Under the pieces are notes generated by a model. That model had not been told where the DNA came from, searched no databases, and saw nothing but the letters and a program-made list of their open reading frames with translations. 64,000 nt of DNA from Sphingomonas sp. dw_22 (GTDB lineage: Bacteria > Pseudomonadota > Alphaproteobacteria > Sphingomonadales > Sphingomonadaceae), in NCBI RefSeq assembly GCF_018449795.1, contig NZ_JAAVVE010000016.1, positions 1-64,000 on the forward strand. Reading direction: 5' to 3'. A program made the position numbers and the translations under genes. Within the stretch, counting starts at the first letter, position 1; each line of letters opens with the position of its first letter. This document shows positions 54,839 to 63,593 of the stretch, in pieces.

Positions 54839-55147
54839 ATGCCCGCCTGGCGCGTCACGGCGGACGGTATCGACGTGGCGGTGCGCGTGACGCCCCGGGC
54901 ATCGCGCGACGCCTTCCTGCCCGGCACCGAGGAGCATTTCGCCGCCAGGCTCGCCGCGCCGCCGGTGGAGGGCGCCGCCAACGCGGCGCTGGTGCCGCTG
55001 GTCGCCAAGACGTTCGGCGTGCCCAAGCGCGCGGTCACGCTGATCGCGGGAGATACGGCACGGCTCAAGCGGCTTTCGATCGCGGGCGATCCGCAGGCGC
55101 TGGCAGAGATCGCCGCCAGCCTCTATGGCGGGTCGCATGACGGCTGA
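54839..55147 (+). CDS. DUF167 (YggU) family protein
   Basis: This 102-aa protein has the family core [45 protein letters not shown] and [14 protein letters not shown]. The structure of homologues is an alpha/beta fold with unknown function. The ATG immediately follows the YggT stop codon, and the end overlaps folD by 11 bp. The yggT-yggU order is conserved in many proteobacteria. Confidence 0.92.
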   Translation: MPAWRVTADGIDVAVRVTPRASRDAFLPGTEEHFAARLAAPPVEGAANAALVPLVAKTFGVPKRAVTLIAGDTARLKRLSIAGDPQALAEIAASLYGGSHDG

Positions 55148-56012
55148 GATCATCGACGGCAAGGCATTCGCGGCGGGCCTGCGCGCCCGCGTGGCGGAAT
55201 TCGTACCCGGTTTCCGCGAAAAGGCGGGGCGTCCGCCTGGCCTGGCGGTGGTGCTGGTGGGCGAGGATCCGGCCTCCGCGGTCTATGTCCGCTCCAAGGG
55301 CAAGCAGACCCGCGAGGCGGGGATGGAGAGCTTCGAGCACAAGCTGCCCGCCGAGACGAACCAGGACGAGCTGATCGCGCTGGTCGACCGGCTCAATGCC
55401 GATCCGGCGGTAGACGGTATCCTGGTCCAGTTGCCGCTGCCGGCGCATATCGACGAGCAGGCGGTGCTCATCCGGATCAGCCCCGACAAGGACGTGGACG
55501 GCTTCCACCCGGTCAATGCCGGCCGGCTCGCGACCGGGCTGGACGGCTTCGTCCCTTGCACGCCGCTCGGCTGCGTCATGCTGCTGGAGGATCGGCTCGG
55601 CGACCTGTCGGGCCTCGACGCGGTGGTGATCGGCCGCTCGAACATCGTCGGCAAGCCGATGGCGGCGCTGCTGACCGCGAGGAACTGCACGGTGACGCTC
55701 GCCCATTCGCGCACCCGCAACCTGCCGCATTATCTCCACCATGCCGATATCGTCGTGGCCGCGGTGGGCCGACCCAATTTCGTCCAGGGCGACTGGATCA
55801 AGCCGGGCGCCACCGTGATCGACGTCGGCATCAACCGCACCGAAGCGGGACTGGTCGGCGATGTCGACTTCGCCAGCGCCGCCGCGATCGCGGGCGCGAT
55901 CACGCCGGTCCCGGGCGGGGTGGGGCCGATGACGATCGCCGTCCTGCTGCGCAACACCCTGGTCGCCGCGCACCGCAATGCCGGGGTGCCGCTGGACAAG
56001 GGCACGATCTGA
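55137..56012 (+). CDS. folD: Methylenetetrahydrofolate dehydrogenase/cyclohydrolase FolD
   Basis: This 291-aa bifunctional enzyme interconverts methylene-, methenyl- and 10-formyl-tetrahydrofolate. It has [14 protein letters not shown] with the catalytic lysine, [29 protein letters not shown] and the C-terminal [16 protein letters not shown]. The ATG at 55137 lies inside the end of the DUF167 gene; an ATG at 55125 is also in frame. Length and motifs are canonical. Confidence 0.97.
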   Translation: MTAEIIDGKAFAAGLRARVAEFVPGFREKAGRPPGLAVVLVGEDPASAVYVRSKGKQTREAGMESFEHKLPAETNQDELIALVDRLNADPAVDGILVQLPLPAHIDEQAVLIRISPDKDVDGFHPVNAGRLATGLDGFVPCTPLGCVMLLEDRLGDLSGLDAVVIGRSNIVGKPMAALLTARNCTVTLAHSRTRNLPHYLHHADIVVAAVGRPNFVQGDWIKPGATVIDVGINRTEAGLVGDVDFASAAAIAGAITPVPGGVGPMTIAVLLRNTLVAAHRNAGVPLDKGTI

Positions 56013-56031
56013 TGCGGGGCGTCCTCCCCGC

Positions 56032-56673
56032 ATGATCGAGCTGTTCGTCTCTTCATTCATCACCTTCTTCGTGGTGATCGATCCGCCCGGCTGCGCCCCG
56101 ATCTTCGCGGGGCTCACCTCGGGCACCAGCGCCGCGCATCGCCGTGTGATGGCGGTGCGCGCGGTGTTCGTCGCCGGGATCATCCTGGTCGGCTTCGCCC
56201 TGTTCGGCGAGGCGCTGCTGCGCGCGCTCGGCATCAGCCTCAATGCCTTCCGCATCGCCGGCGGCATCATGCTGTTCCTGATCGCGCTCGAAATGGTGTT
56301 CGAGAGGCGCACCGAGCGGCGCGAGGACCGGGCCGAGAAGGTCAAGGCATCCGAGGTGCCCGACATCTCGATCTTCCCGATGGCGATGCCGATGCTGGCC
56401 GGCCCCGGATCGATCGCGTCGGTGATGCTGCTGATGTCGCAGAATGACGGGATCGAGCGCTCTTCCACGGTGCTGGCCGCGATGGCGGCGGTGCTGCTGC
56501 TGTCATTGGTCGCGCTGCTCGCAGCAGGGCCGATCATGCGGCTTGTCGGCGCCAAGATCGAAGCCGTCGTTTCGCGCCTGCTCGGCGTGCTGCTCGCCGC
56601 GCTCGCCGTGCAGTTCGTGATCGACGGGATCAGGGCTTCGCTGGTGGCCGGGGCCGCGGTTTCGGGGCACTGA
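56032..56673 (+). CDS. MarC family integral membrane protein
   Basis: This 213-aa protein has six helices in two inverted repeats, with FFVVIDPPGCAPIFAGLT in the first and FPMAMPMLAGPGSIASVML in the second, both MarC hallmarks. Despite the family name, antibiotic export is not established for it. It lies 19 bp after folD. Its last 44 bp overlap the convergent large membrane protein gene. Confidence 0.9.
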   Translation: MIELFVSSFITFFVVIDPPGCAPIFAGLTSGTSAAHRRVMAVRAVFVAGIILVGFALFGEALLRALGISLNAFRIAGGIMLFLIALEMVFERRTERREDRAEKVKASEVPDISIFPMAMPMLAGPGSIASVMLLMSQNDGIERSSTVLAAMAAVLLLSLVALLAAGPIMRLVGAKIEAVVSRLLGVLLAALAVQFVIDGIRASLVAGAAVSGH

Positions 56674-58516
56674 CCGGCGGCTCGGGCACGTCCGGCAGGT
56701 CGTAGCGGATCTTCCACAGCCGGAAGGCCGAGTTCTTCGGCAGCTCCACCGGCTCCAGCCAGTTCGGCACCTGCCCCCTGGCGAGCTGGCCATAGAAGCC
56801 GTTGGGGTTGCGGGCGCGATAGACCGTCGTCTCGGCCATGTTCGGGCAGGTCAGCAGATAGGTCGCCTTGTGCCGCGCCGCGATCGGCCGGAAGCCCCTG
56901 GCCGTGCCGGTAAAGGCGTGGTGGACGTCCAGGATCGCGTCGCCGTTGCGGTGATAGGGGCCGGCGATGGCGTTATGGTGCGTCACGGTGATGAGCCGCG
57001 GCCCCATGTCGACATGGGTGAAGAAGGTCGCGGCGGGAATCGCATTCAGCGGCCTGAGCTGAGAGATGCGCGCGCAGGCGGCATTGGCCTTGCCGACCAG
57101 GTCCGGTCCCTTGGCCGGCTTGCCGCTCGGCAGCCAGGGCACGACGAGCCCGGTGAACAGCCCCGAGACGAGCAGGAAGCCGATCACCGATCCGAGCACG
57201 CGCACCAGCATCGACCCGCGCTTCAGGAACCATGGGATCAGCAACCAGACCAAGGCCGTCGCGCCCGGCACGCTGAGCATCTGCGCGGCCGGTCCGGCGC
57301 GGATCTGCCAGAGCAGCATCGCGCCGGCAAAGGCGGTGAACAGCGCCACCGCCGCCCAGCCGACCAGCGCCTCGCTCCGGCGCGCGCGCCAGGTGGCTAT
57401 CGCCGCACCGATGATGCCGATGATCGGCAGCGCTGCGATCGGGAAGGCGGTCTTGAGCGCGTGGCGATAGATCGGCCGTGCCTCGCGCACGTTGCTGAGC
57501 CAGGTCGTGTAGAGCTCGTCCGATACCTGCTCGGGCCGGCCCAGGCATTGGGGGAAGAAATGGGCGAAGCCGGCCGCGATCGCCGCCCCCGCCAGCGCCG
57601 CCAGCAGCAGCCGCACCCAGCGTTTCTCCGGATTCCACAACGACAGCGCGAACAGCAAAGTGCCCGCCGCGATCATCACCGTCAGCCAGACAGGGGTGAG
57701 GGCATCGCAGCGCAGCACCTGGTTGGCGTTGGACGCGAACAGCGCGAAGCCCAGCGCCGAACCGCCCGCCAGCGTCAGCCCATAGACCTGCATCCGGCGG
57801 ACATCGGCGGCCTCCCACACCCAGCGCAGGCCGATGATCGCCCCGGCCATCGCGCAATAGGGCAGCATCTCCAGCCCGATCGTCAGCGAGAAGGCGCTCG
57901 ACAGGCCGACGGTGGCGCCGCCCCGTGCTCGCGCCGGATCGGCCAGGCCGGCCACCGTCATCGCCAGCGCGGCGAGCTGCCAGCCATGATGATCGATCCG
58001 CATCGGCGCGAACATCAACAAGGTCGAGCCGCAGCCCATCAGCACGATCAGTCCGATCGGCCATGCCTGGGGCGAGACCAGCCGGCGGATCGTGAGCGCG
58101 ATGCCGATCATAGCGATCGACAGCGGCAGCAGCGGCGCGATGCCGCATGCCCATTTCTCGGCGGCCGCAACGCCGAGGAAAGGCTTCAGGATCAGGATCA
58201 GCGCGGCGATCGGCAGGTCGACGATGCGCGACCAGTGGATGTCGAACCCGCCCAGCGCCGGATCGAGGCGATATTGGCGCAGATCATACCAGCCCTGCCC
58301 CGCGAGCAGTGCGCGGACCTGCATCAGCCGCATATTGTCGTCGGTGTCGCCCAGCGCGAGCCAATAAATATTGCCCTGGCGCTGCACGAGATACCAGGCG
58401 ACGACGCACGCCCAGGCCACCAGCGTCCAGCCGAGCCAGCGCTGCTCCAGTTCGTCCTGCAGGCGGAAACCGCGGAGTGGCTTCAGATTCAAAATGGCTT
58501 CCCTCGCTTCGCGCAC
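56630..58516 (-). CDS. Large GT-C-like membrane protein, possible sugar transferase
   Basis: This 628-aa protein has about twelve helices followed by a soluble C-terminal domain (about 480-628) rich in aromatic and His residues. The first large loop has D57-T-D59-D60 in ALGDTDDNMRLMQVRALL and HWSRIVDLP, resembling the acidic catalytic loop of GT-C enzymes such as oligosaccharyltransferase-like proteins. I infer a polyprenyl-phosphate-linked sugar transferase but cannot confirm it. The start is uncertain: GTG at 58516, or TTG at 58492 which has AGGGAA upstream. It diverges from gtrA. Confidence 0.72.
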   Translation of the reverse strand: MREAREAILNLKPLRGFRLQDELEQRWLGWTLVAWACVVAWYLVQRQGNIYWLALGDTDDNMRLMQVRALLAGQGWYDLRQYRLDPALGGFDIHWSRIVDLPIAALILILKPFLGVAAAEKWACGIAPLLPLSIAMIGIALTIRRLVSPQAWPIGLIVLMGCGSTLLMFAPMRIDHHGWQLAALAMTVAGLADPARARGGATVGLSSAFSLTIGLEMLPYCAMAGAIIGLRWVWEAADVRRMQVYGLTLAGGSALGFALFASNANQVLRCDALTPVWLTVMIAAGTLLFALSLWNPEKRWVRLLLAALAGAAIAAGFAHFFPQCLGRPEQVSDELYTTWLSNVREARPIYRHALKTAFPIAALPIIGIIGAAIATWRARRSEALVGWAAVALFTAFAGAMLLWQIRAGPAAQMLSVPGATALVWLLIPWFLKRGSMLVRVLGSVIGFLLVSGLFTGLVVPWLPSGKPAKGPDLVGKANAACARISQLRPLNAIPAATFFTHVDMGPRLITVTHHNAIAGPYHRNGDAILDVHHAFTGTARGFRPIAARHKATYLLTCPNMAETTVYRARNPNGFYGQLARGQVPNWLEPVELPKNSAFRLWKIRYDLPDVPEPPVSAPKPRPRPPAKP

Positions 58517-58553
58517 CGCATTAGGGCGGCGCCTTGCGCAAGGGCAAGCGAGA

Positions 58554-58976
58554 GTGACGGCGATCTTTCAACGATTCGAGGCGATGTGGAGCGAGGGCCT
58601 GCTGGGCCAGTTGATCCGCTTCGGCATCGCCGGGGGCCTTTCGACGGTCGTCTATGCCGTCGTCTACTGGCCGCTCGCGACCTATGTGATCCATCCCGTG
58701 GCCGCATCGATCGCGGGGTTCGTCTGCGCGGTGATCTTCGGCTATTTCATCCATAGCGCCTGGAGCTTCAAGGGGCACGGCGCCGACACCGGCAGCATCA
58801 AGACCCAGGGCAAGTTCTTCGCGGTCCAGTCGGTCGGCATGCTGCTCAATGCGGCGTTCACCTGGCTGCTGACCGGGCCGCTCGTCCATGGCCCCACCTG
58901 GTGGCCGCTCGTTCCCGCCGTGCTCGTGACGCCGCTCGTCACGTTCGGCCTCAATCGTCGTCTGGTATTTGGTTGA
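58554..58976 (+). CDS. GtrA family membrane protein
   Basis: This 140-aa protein has four helices and the family pattern LIRFGIAGGLSTVVYAVVYW near the N-terminus, with FGYFIHSAWSFKG and PLVTFGLNRRLVF at the end. GtrA proteins are thought to flip undecaprenyl-phosphate-sugar or to assist related surface glycosylation. The start is uncertain between GTG at 58554 and ATG at 58584. It is followed 1 nt later by a methyltransferase gene. Confidence 0.88.
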   Translation: MTAIFQRFEAMWSEGLLGQLIRFGIAGGLSTVVYAVVYWPLATYVIHPVAASIAGFVCAVIFGYFIHSAWSFKGHGADTGSIKTQGKFFAVQSVGMLLNAAFTWLLTGPLVHGPTWWPLVPAVLVTPLVTFGLNRRLVFG

Positions 58977-58977
58977 T

Positions 58978-59706
58978 ATGGATCGCATCGTCTACGAACG
59001 CATGGCCGCGCACGACACCACCCATTGGTGGTATCGCGCCCGCCGCGAGATCCTGTCGGACTATCTGACGCGCTTCGGCGATCTGCCGGGGGATGCGCGC
59101 ATCCTCGAGATCGGCTGCGGCACCGGCCATAACCTGCCGATGCTCGCGCAGTTCGGCGAGGTCGACGCGATCGAGATCGATGAGACCGCGGCGGCCAAGG
59201 CGAGCGAGCGGTTGGGCAAGCCGGTCGGCTCCTCGCCGCTGCCCGAGCTGGAGGGCGTCGCGCCCGGCAGCTATGATCTGGTCGCGGTGCTCGACGTGGT
59301 CGAGCATGTCGAGGACGATATCGCCGCGCTGAAGGCGATGGCGACGCTGCTCAGGCCCGGCGGCAAGATCCTCGTCACCGTGCCGGCGCACCAATGGATG
59401 TGGAGCGCGCATGACGTGGTGAACCACCACAAGCGCCGCTATTCCAAGGGCACGCTCACCGCCGCGCTCGACAAGGCCGGGCTGCAATGGCGCAAGCTGC
59501 ACTGGTTCAATTCGCTACTGTTCCCGGTGGCGGTCGCGGCGCGCTTCGCGGGCAAGCTGACGGGCAGGGACGACAGCGACGATTCGCCGCCGCCCAAGCC
59601 GCTCAACACCGTGTTCGAAGGGGTGTTCGGGCTGGAGCGCCATTTGCTCGGCCGGGTGCCGATGCCGCCCGGTCTCTCGATCATCGTGCTGGCGTCGCCG
59701 AAGTAA
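58978..59706 (+). CDS. Class I SAM-dependent methyltransferase
   Basis: This 242-aa enzyme has motif I ILEIGCGTGHNLPML (42-56), an acidic EIDE after strand 2 and VLDVVEHVEDD at motif IV. The N-terminal YERMAAHDTTHWWYRARREIL pattern is common in methyltransferases of glycan/lipid clusters (small-molecule type). It lies 1 nt after gtrA and converges on the GT2 gene with 1 nt between stop codons. The methyl acceptor is unknown. Confidence 0.88.
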   Translation: MDRIVYERMAAHDTTHWWYRARREILSDYLTRFGDLPGDARILEIGCGTGHNLPMLAQFGEVDAIEIDETAAAKASERLGKPVGSSPLPELEGVAPGSYDLVAVLDVVEHVEDDIAALKAMATLLRPGGKILVTVPAHQWMWSAHDVVNHHKRRYSKGTLTAALDKAGLQWRKLHWFNSLLFPVAVAARFAGKLTGRDDSDDSPPPKPLNTVFEGVFGLERHLLGRVPMPPGLSIIVLASPK

Positions 59707-59707
59707 G

Positions 59708-60733
59708 TTACTCGGCGGCTTCGCTCCGCACCGCCTGCGGCGCGACGCCGGCCTCGCCCGAATCCTCGAAGCGATAGCCGAGCGAGGCATGGCCCTGCAC
59801 CGGGCCGGCCACGTCCGCGACGATGTAGAGCGGGCGCTTCTTCGATTCGACATAGAGCCGGCCGAGATATTCGCCGATCATGCCGAGCACGAACATCTGC
59901 ACCGCGCCCAGGAACACCACGACCAGCATCGTCGAGGTCCAGCCCTGCACGGCATTGCCCATCAGCCAGCCGACCAGGATGTAGAGCATCAGCAGCACCG
60001 ACGCCGCGGTCAGCAGCAGCCCGACATGGCTGGCGAAGCGCAGCGGCGCGGTGGAGAAGCCGGTGATCGCGTCGAGCGCGAAGCGGATCATCTTGCCCAG
60101 CGGATATTTGCTGGTGCCGGCATGGCGCTCGTGCCGGTCATAGACGAAGGGCACCTGGCGGAAGCCGATCCACGCGACCATGCCCCGGATGAAGCGCGCC
60201 TGCTCGGGCAGGGACAGGAAGGCGTCGAGCGCGCGGCGGGTCATCAGCCGGAAGTCGCCGGTGTCGAGCGGGATCGGCGTGTCGGTGATCCGATCGAGCG
60301 CGCGGTAGAAGATCGCGGCGGTCGCCTTCTTGAAAATGCTCTCGCCGTCGCGCTTGCGCCGTACGGCATAGATCACGTCGGCGCCTTCGGCCGCCATCGT
60401 CGCGCGCATCTCGCCCAGCAATTCGGGCGGATCCTGGAGATCGGCGTCGATGATGAGGATCTGCGCGCCCGCGCACAGGTCTAGCCCTGCCGTCAGCGCG
60501 AGCTGGTGGCCATGGTTGCGCGACAGGTTGATTGCGACGAGATGCGGATCGGCGGCGGACAGGCGCTGCATCACCGGCCAGCTCGCGTCGCGCGAGCCGT
60601 CGTTGATGAGGACGATCTCGTAATCCTCGCCCACGACACCCTTCGCCGCCGCCGAGACGCGGGCATGCAGCATCTCGAGGCATGCCTCTTCATTGTAGCA
60701 GGGGATGACGACGGAAAGCGCGGGCCTTTTCAT
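59708..60733 (-). CDS. GT2 glycosyltransferase, polyprenyl-phosphate type (GtrB/DPM-like)
   Basis: This 341-aa enzyme has an N-terminal GT2 domain with SVVIPCYNEEACLE, the DxD-bearing IIDADLQDPPELL and LDTGDFRLMTRRALDAF. Two C-terminal helices (about 235-300) follow, with MIGEYLGRLYVESKKRP. This architecture matches GtrB/ArnC-like enzymes that load a sugar on undecaprenyl phosphate at the cytoplasmic face. Nearby GtrA and the GT-C-like membrane protein could flip and transfer that sugar. Confidence 0.92.
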   Translation of the reverse strand: MKRPALSVVIPCYNEEACLEMLHARVSAAAKGVVGEDYEIVLINDGSRDASWPVMQRLSAADPHLVAINLSRNHGHQLALTAGLDLCAGAQILIIDADLQDPPELLGEMRATMAAEGADVIYAVRRKRDGESIFKKATAAIFYRALDRITDTPIPLDTGDFRLMTRRALDAFLSLPEQARFIRGMVAWIGFRQVPFVYDRHERHAGTSKYPLGKMIRFALDAITGFSTAPLRFASHVGLLLTAASVLLMLYILVGWLMGNAVQGWTSTMLVVVFLGAVQMFVLGMIGEYLGRLYVESKKRPLYIVADVAGPVQGHASLGYRFEDSGEAGVAPQAVRSEAAE

Positions 60734-60847
60734 GGGCGGCGTGTCTAGCGCGGTGTCGCGGCGGCGTCACATGGAAAACGCTTGGGCGCGTTCGTCCACT
60801 CCCGTTTGGGGAAGAGGGGGTGATCGAAAGTGCGTTGCACTTGGCCT

Positions 60848-60878
60848 TCACCCAACCCTCTCCCAAAGGGAGAGGGCT
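60848..60878. repeat. Solo copy related to the DUF559 inverted-repeat arm
   Basis: TCACCCAACCCTCTCCC, a 3-nt AAA loop and GGGAGAGGGCT match most of the right arm at 39373-39411, with the inner CGCAAGC shortened. It lies 7 bp beyond the spoT stop codon and forms a 9-bp hairpin. It has no associated gene. Confidence 0.85.
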
Positions 60879-60885
60879 TTGCGGC

Positions 60886-62973
60886 TTATGCCCGCTCCGC
60901 CGAGCTCACCGCGTCCGCCGCCCGGAGCGCCGCCAGCAGCCGCATCAGATGGGCGGCGTTGCGGACTTCCAGGTCGATCGTGTTGGTGTGGAAAGTGGTG
61001 TCGCGATTGTCCATCCGCATGCCGAGGATATTGGCCTTGTGCTGGCCGATCAGCGTGGCGATCGCGCCCAGCGCGCCGGGCTCGTTCTTCAGCGTGACCG
61101 CGATCCGCGCGGTGCCGCCCTCGGCCTTGTCGCCCCAGGTGAGGTCCACCCAATCGTCGTCGTCGGTGTCGGCAAGGCTGGCGCAGTCGATCGCATGGAC
61201 CTCGATCGGCTGGCCGGGGCGGCGCAGGCCGACGATGCGGTCGCCGGGCACCGGGCGGCAATCCTCGGAGAGGTGGAACGCCACGCCCGGGGTCAGCCCC
61301 TTGATGTCGATCGCGGCGCTCTGCGGCGGCATCTCGTGCTCCTCGCCGTCGGTGGAGCCCGGCATCACCGCCTCCATCACCTGCGCGTCGGTGAGCTTGC
61401 GATGGGCGATCGCCTCCATCAGCGATTCCTCATCCGCCAGCTTCAGCCGCTTGAGCGCATCGCCCAGCGCCTCGGGCGCGGCGGGGGTGGGCAGGCGGTG
61501 GACGATCTCATCATAGAGCTTGCGGCCGAGCTTGACCGTCTCGTCGCGCTCCTTGTGGCGGATATGGCGGCGGATCGCGGCGCGCGCCTTGCCGGTGATG
61601 GCGAAGTTGAGCCAATTGGCCTGGGGCTCCTGGGCCTTGGAGCGCAGGATCGAGACCTGGTCGCCCTGCTGGATCTCGGTGCGCAGCGGCACGACGCGGC
61701 CGTTGACCTTGGCGCCCACCGCCTGGTCGCCCAGGTTCGAATGCACCGCATAGGCGAAATCGACCGGGGTCGCGCCCTTGGGGAGCTGGATCAGCTCGCC
61801 CTTGGGCGTGAAGGCGAAGATCCGGTCCTGGTACATCGCCATGCGGGTGTGCTCGAGCAGCTCCTCGGGGCTCTCGGCATGTTCGAGGATCTCGATCAGG
61901 TCGCGGATCCAGCTCACCTGCGTATCGGGCCGCACCGCATCCTGCTTGTAGGCCCAGTGGGCGGCGAGGCCGAACTCGGCCTGGGCATGCATGTCCTGCG
62001 TGCGGATCTGGATCTCGACGCGCATGTTCTCGGCATGGATCACGCTGGTATGGAGCGAACGATAGCCGTTGCGCTTGGGGGTGGAGATGTAGTCCTTGAA
62101 CCGGCCCGGCACCATCGGCCAGCGGCGGTGGATCACGCCGAGCGCGCGATAGCATTCCTCCTCGTTCTTCACGATCGCACGGAATGCCATGATGTCGGAG
62201 AGCTGTTCCAGCGACACATGGCGCTCGGACATCTTCTTCCAGATCGAATAGGGGTGCTTCTCGCGCCCGCTCACTTCGGCCTCGATCCCGCCGCGCGCCA
62301 GCAGCAGCTTCAGGCCGGAGGCTATCTTGGCGATGCGGTCCTCGCCCTCGATCTTGAGCGCGTCGAGCCGGCGGGTGATAGATTCATAGGCTTCGGGCTC
62401 GAGCTGCTTGAAGGCGAGCGTCTGCATCTCCTTCATGAACTCGTACATGCCGATCCGCTCGGCGAGCGGGGCATAGATGTCCATCGTCTCGCGGGCGATG
62501 CGGCGGCGCTTCTCCTCGCTCTTGATGAAATGGAGCGTGCGCATGTTGTGGAGGCGGTCGGCCAGCTTCACCAGCAGCACGCGGATATCGTCCGACATCG
62601 CCAGCAGGAATTTGCGGAGGTTCTCGGCGGCGCGCTCGCTCTCGGTCTGCGCCTCGATCTTGGAGAGCTTGGTGACGCCGTCGACCATGCGCGCGACATT
62701 GTCGCCGAACAGGCGCCGGACCTCTTCGGGGGTGGCGACGGTGTCCTCGATCGTGTCGTGCAGGATCGCGGTGGCGATCGTCTCGGCATCGAGGTGGAGG
62801 TCGGTCAGGATGCCGGCGACTTCGATCGGATGGCTGAAATAGGGATCGCCCGAGGCGCGCTTCTGGGTGCCGTGCGCGTTGACCGAAAACACATAGGCGC
62901 GATTGAGCAACGCTTCATCGGCATCGGGGTCATAGGACAAGACCCGGTCCACAAGTTCATATTGACGCAGCAC
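60886..62973 (-). CDS. spoT: Bifunctional (p)ppGpp synthetase/hydrolase (Rsh, SpoT/RelA)
   Basis: This 695-aa protein makes and degrades the alarmone (p)ppGpp. The hydrolase HD domain has H48 in YFSHPIEVA and H72-D73 with EDT (LHDTIEDT), so hydrolysis should be active. The synthetase domain has GREKHPYSIWKKM and the RNGYRSLHTSVI, EIQIRT motifs. TGS (about 385-450) and C-terminal ACT (about 620-690) domains follow. The start is GTG at 62973 with AGGG upstream, giving the usual MLRQYELVDRV N-terminus. It is the single long RSH seen here, as usual in alphaproteobacteria. Confidence 0.96.
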   Translation of the reverse strand: MLRQYELVDRVLSYDPDADEALLNRAYVFSVNAHGTQKRASGDPYFSHPIEVAGILTDLHLDAETIATAILHDTIEDTVATPEEVRRLFGDNVARMVDGVTKLSKIEAQTESERAAENLRKFLLAMSDDIRVLLVKLADRLHNMRTLHFIKSEEKRRRIARETMDIYAPLAERIGMYEFMKEMQTLAFKQLEPEAYESITRRLDALKIEGEDRIAKIASGLKLLLARGGIEAEVSGREKHPYSIWKKMSERHVSLEQLSDIMAFRAIVKNEEECYRALGVIHRRWPMVPGRFKDYISTPKRNGYRSLHTSVIHAENMRVEIQIRTQDMHAQAEFGLAAHWAYKQDAVRPDTQVSWIRDLIEILEHAESPEELLEHTRMAMYQDRIFAFTPKGELIQLPKGATPVDFAYAVHSNLGDQAVGAKVNGRVVPLRTEIQQGDQVSILRSKAQEPQANWLNFAITGKARAAIRRHIRHKERDETVKLGRKLYDEIVHRLPTPAAPEALGDALKRLKLADEESLMEAIAHRKLTDAQVMEAVMPGSTDGEEHEMPPQSAAIDIKGLTPGVAFHLSEDCRPVPGDRIVGLRRPGQPIEVHAIDCASLADTDDDDWVDLTWGDKAEGGTARIAVTLKNEPGALGAIATLIGQHKANILGMRMDNRDTTFHTNTIDLEVRNAAHLMRLLAALRAADAVSSAERA

Positions 62974-63060
62974 GTACCCTAAATGGGGCGCGGCGGCGCC
63001 GCATTGCAATGTTTTAGTGTGCCGCCAATGCAAGGCGGGCGCGAGGTGTTGCACAAAGAC

Positions 63061-63094
63061 AAAAACGCCGCCGGCCCGAGGGAGCCGACGGCGC
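63061..63094 (-). terminator. Intrinsic terminator after the small secreted protein
   Basis: On the minus strand GCGCCGTCGGC and GCCGGCGGCG form an imperfect stem with an 8-nt loop, followed by TTTTTG. It lies about 39 bp after the stop codon at 63133 and about 90 bp before the spoT start. Confidence 0.85.
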
Positions 63095-63132
63095 TTTCGA
63101 TTTGGGTTGAAGGCGGGCGCGATCCGGGCGGA

Positions 63133-63444
63133 TCAGCGCGCCTTGGCGTTGCACTTGGCGAGCGCGTCGGCATCGAAGTCGGTGCCGTTGGCGCGGAACG
63201 CGGTGAGCGTGCCCACTTCGCGCGCCACCAGCTCGCAGACGATGCCGTCGCGGGCATTGGCCTTGCTCGCGGTGCAGGTGCCGCCGGCGCATTTCCAGAT
63301 GGTCGAGCGCGTGACGAGGCTCGCTTTTTCGGGCGCGGTCGCGGGGGTGGCGGAATAATAGCCGCGGCTCTGGGCGATGCCGGCGGCGGGCGTGAGCGCC
63401 AGCATGGCCGCGGCTGCTGCCGCGACGGCAAGGAAACGGCTCAT
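63133..63444 (-). CDS. Small secreted protein, CC_3452-like family
   Basis: This 103-aa protein has a signal peptide (1-24, GIAQ) and a compact domain with TRSTIWKCAGGTCTASKANARDGIVCELVARE-type features. Three of its four cysteines (C52, C57, C70) and the C-terminal FDADALAKCN are the recognisable pattern. I believe it matches the conserved alphaproteobacterial CC_3452 family, recalled from memory. Function is unknown. It has a strong AGGAGG ribosome-binding site, a candidate promoter with an internal palindrome, and its own terminator. Confidence 0.82.
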   Translation of the reverse strand: MSRFLAVAAAAAAMLALTPAAGIAQSRGYYSATPATAPEKASLVTRSTIWKCAGGTCTASKANARDGIVCELVAREVGTLTAFRANGTDFDADALAKCNAKAR

Positions 63445-63464
63445 GACAATGCCTCCTGGGAAGT

Positions 63465-63493
63465 TTTATCGTGCAATCCGATTGCACATCCAA
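63465..63493 (-). promoter_or_regulatory. Candidate promoter whose 17-bp spacer is a perfect palindrome
   Basis: On the minus strand TTGGAT (63493-63488) and GATAAA (63470-63465) are exactly 17 bp apart. The spacer is GTGCAATCGGATTGCAC (63487-63471), two 7-bp arms around 3 nt. The site precedes the small secreted protein gene and lies 107 bp upstream of the HxlR-type gene, whose product is a candidate binder. Confidence 0.5.
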
Positions 63494-63593
63494 ATTAATT
63501 GACACAAAGGTAAGTTGCAAGCAGAAACTGGTGCTGCGTCGCAATATTTTATCCCGTTCCGCCGGCGCGGGTTTTGCCTTAAGGTGATTGCTT

